Below are positions 62,960 to 64,000 of a DNA stretch of 64,000 bases, in pieces. The stretch's first letter is position 1, and each line of letters starts with the position of its first letter. The notes below the pieces were generated by a model. The model saw nothing but the letters and a program-made list of their open reading frames with translations. It made no database searches and was not told the DNA's origin. Both the position numbers and the translations under genes were made by a program. Origin of the DNA: Symbiodinium natans (lineage: Eukaryota; Sar; Dinophyceae; Suessiales; Symbiodiniaceae). Location: the NCBI GenBank assembly GCA_905221605.1, contig CAJNDS010000351.1, positions 62,001 through 126,000 on the forward strand, read 5' to 3'.

Positions 62960-63622
62960 CTACGCCTTAGAGGTGTCCGAATGGACCACTCGAACGGACC
63001 ATCTGCAATTGCCCACTCCAGAGAACCTCTCAGAACTCCAGTTGCTACCTGCGCGAAGCGACTTTGGGTGAGCGCCCGTCTCGCCAGCTCCCACTGCTAC
63101 AATGGCAATGTGGCTTCGCCCAAATTGACACAGCGGAAAGTGACGTGTCGTCGCTGCCGTTTCATCATACAACCGCCGGCCCTTCTGCCCACGCGACGGC
63201 AATCCAACAAATGTGTAGGGCCATCTTCTGCAAGTTCCAACTTTGAGGCGCACCAAAACACAAAACACAAAACAATTCCAAGACAACGGTTGCTGTCCGA
63301 AGGGCTGAGCCTGCATCATGTAAGCCATTCGCTGGTTTGCCTCCTTCGAAAAAGAGACAGGGTTTGCCTCATCAAAGGCCATGGCCTTCTGGACAGGCGT
63401 TGAGCGCATATCATGACCACAGCTAGCTTTGGCAACCGTCTGATACCGTTTGCTGGGGAAAGCTGGAAGCTGTCGACCAACGCTCAGTTCAGATACCTTT
63501 GTGACAAATCGTAAATCCAGCTGCAAACTCACGAGCCTGAAGCCCTGGGCCCTGAAGGCCCCAAACCCAAAACAACAGAAGTGAACACCTTGCAATGCCA
63601 AAATCTCGAGCAGCACACCCAA
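62960..63622 (-). CDS. Exon-containing open region of unknown gene
   Basis: 220 codons open on the minus strand. The best part is about 63290-63470: RSTPVQKAMAFDEANPVSFS then KEANQRMAYMMQAQPFGQQP. Another stretch (63.05-63.2 kb) reads KGRRLYDETAATTRHFPLCQ. Several AG and GC/GT signals inside suggest two or three exons rather than one. It is positioned between the exons at 63950 and 62312. Confidence 0.55.
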   Translation of the reverse strand: MGVLLEILALQGVHFCCFGFGAFRAQGFRLVSLQLDLRFVTKVSELSVGRQLPAFPSKRYQTVAKASCGHDMRSTPVQKAMAFDEANPVSFSKEANQRMAYMMQAQPFGQQPLSWNCFVFCVLVRLKVGTCRRWPYTFVGLPSRGQKGRRLYDETAATTRHFPLCQFGRSHIAIVAVGAGETGAHPKSLRAGSNWSSERFSGVGNCRWSVRVVHSDTSKA

Positions 63623-63949
63623 GGTTTAAGTTGTATTGCGAAGATATCACTCCTTCAGCTTACGGTTCTGATGTTTTGTTGTCGTTCTCTAAGCACCCGA
63701 AAGCCCGATCCACATACGTGAGAACCTGAGTGTTGCAACAAAGCAAAGCTCCCTCAGATTTTGGGACAAGCCCCCCTAAGTCCTCCAAGAACCTCCTACA
63801 CGTCTAAGGTGTTTGCTTTCTTCATCAATCTTCATTTGCTCCCCTTGCAGCCTGGATTTCCAAAGCCGTGCGAAAGCCAACTAAGATTAACCTCCCGAGT
63901 TTTTGTTGTTTTCTCTTTATATGCTGGAAGCGCCCGTGGCGATAACACC

Positions 63950-64000
63950 TTGGAAATTCCCGAGAAAGGTCGCGTCCTTCTGCTGCTCCTCCATCTTCGC
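63950..64000 (-). CDS. Coiled-coil gene exon, cut by window edge
   Basis: AKMEEQQKDATFLGNFQ plus one base, donor CCAAG/GTGTTA. The acceptor lies beyond base 64000. The charged, helical composition fits the coiled-coil exons downstream. Confidence 0.85.

Larger units (their letters stand above)
43223..64000. other. Spacers between exons, 43.2-64.0 kb
   Basis: Spacers hold telomere-like words except in 49.7-55.4 kb, where none is seen. Stretches 43.3-45.1, 45.8-46.1, 55.0-56.9, 57.1-57.7 and 58.4-59.4 kb have only ambiguous frames. The 208-codon plus frame at 43729-44355 competes with minus frames and is not supported by a domain. Confidence 0.5.

Overview
The window reads as nuclear DNA of a dinoflagellate. 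The strongest evidence is a relict dinoflagellate spliced leader at 54638-54654 (minus strand, 17 of the 22 leader bases), with a second, decayed copy directly behind it at 54623-54637. Supporting signs are many small exons that join in frame only if GC and GA as well as GT 5' splice sites are used, spacers full of degenerate TTTAGGG/CCCTAAA motifs, long microsatellites, and nearly all coding signal on one strand. Most long open frames are not genes. Real coding sequence is in exons of about 35-320 bp on the minus strand, so genes read from high to low coordinates. Exon borders were placed by eye from reading frame, splice dinucleotides and phase agreement with the neighbouring exon.

Layout in transcription order. 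64.0-56.9 kb: exons of a coiled-coil protein whose exons join in phase. 55.4-49.7 kb: an exon-free island with an intronless PP2C phosphatase retrogene (54.65-52.63 kb) behind its tandem relict leaders, two tRNA-like SINE candidates and long polypyrimidine arrays; the telomere-like motifs are missing here. 49.6-40.6 kb: further unrecognised exons, some joined with certainty (for example 47731-47449 and 42095-41843). 38.8-17.2 kb: a mosaic gene. It starts with cysteine-rich exons of the DUF4215 (Myxococcus cysteine-rich repeat) type, passes through unrecognised exons, and ends in about eight SBBP-type beta-propeller blades split over about nineteen phase-compatible exons. 16.5-2.4 kb: further minus-strand exons of unknown function, one with a PAN/apple-like cysteine pattern, plus a possible plus-strand retroelement remnant near 12.2 kb.

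The propeller plus DUF4215 architecture suggests a secreted or surface protein of bacterial-type modules. The coiled-coil exons suggest a structural or scaffolding protein. Whether the exon groups are one, two or more genes cannot be settled from sequence alone: no promoter, poly(A) signal, tRNA, rRNA or CRISPR was recognised, and dinoflagellate genes usually lack canonical TATA and AATAAA signals. Exons not listed here surely remain in the spacers.
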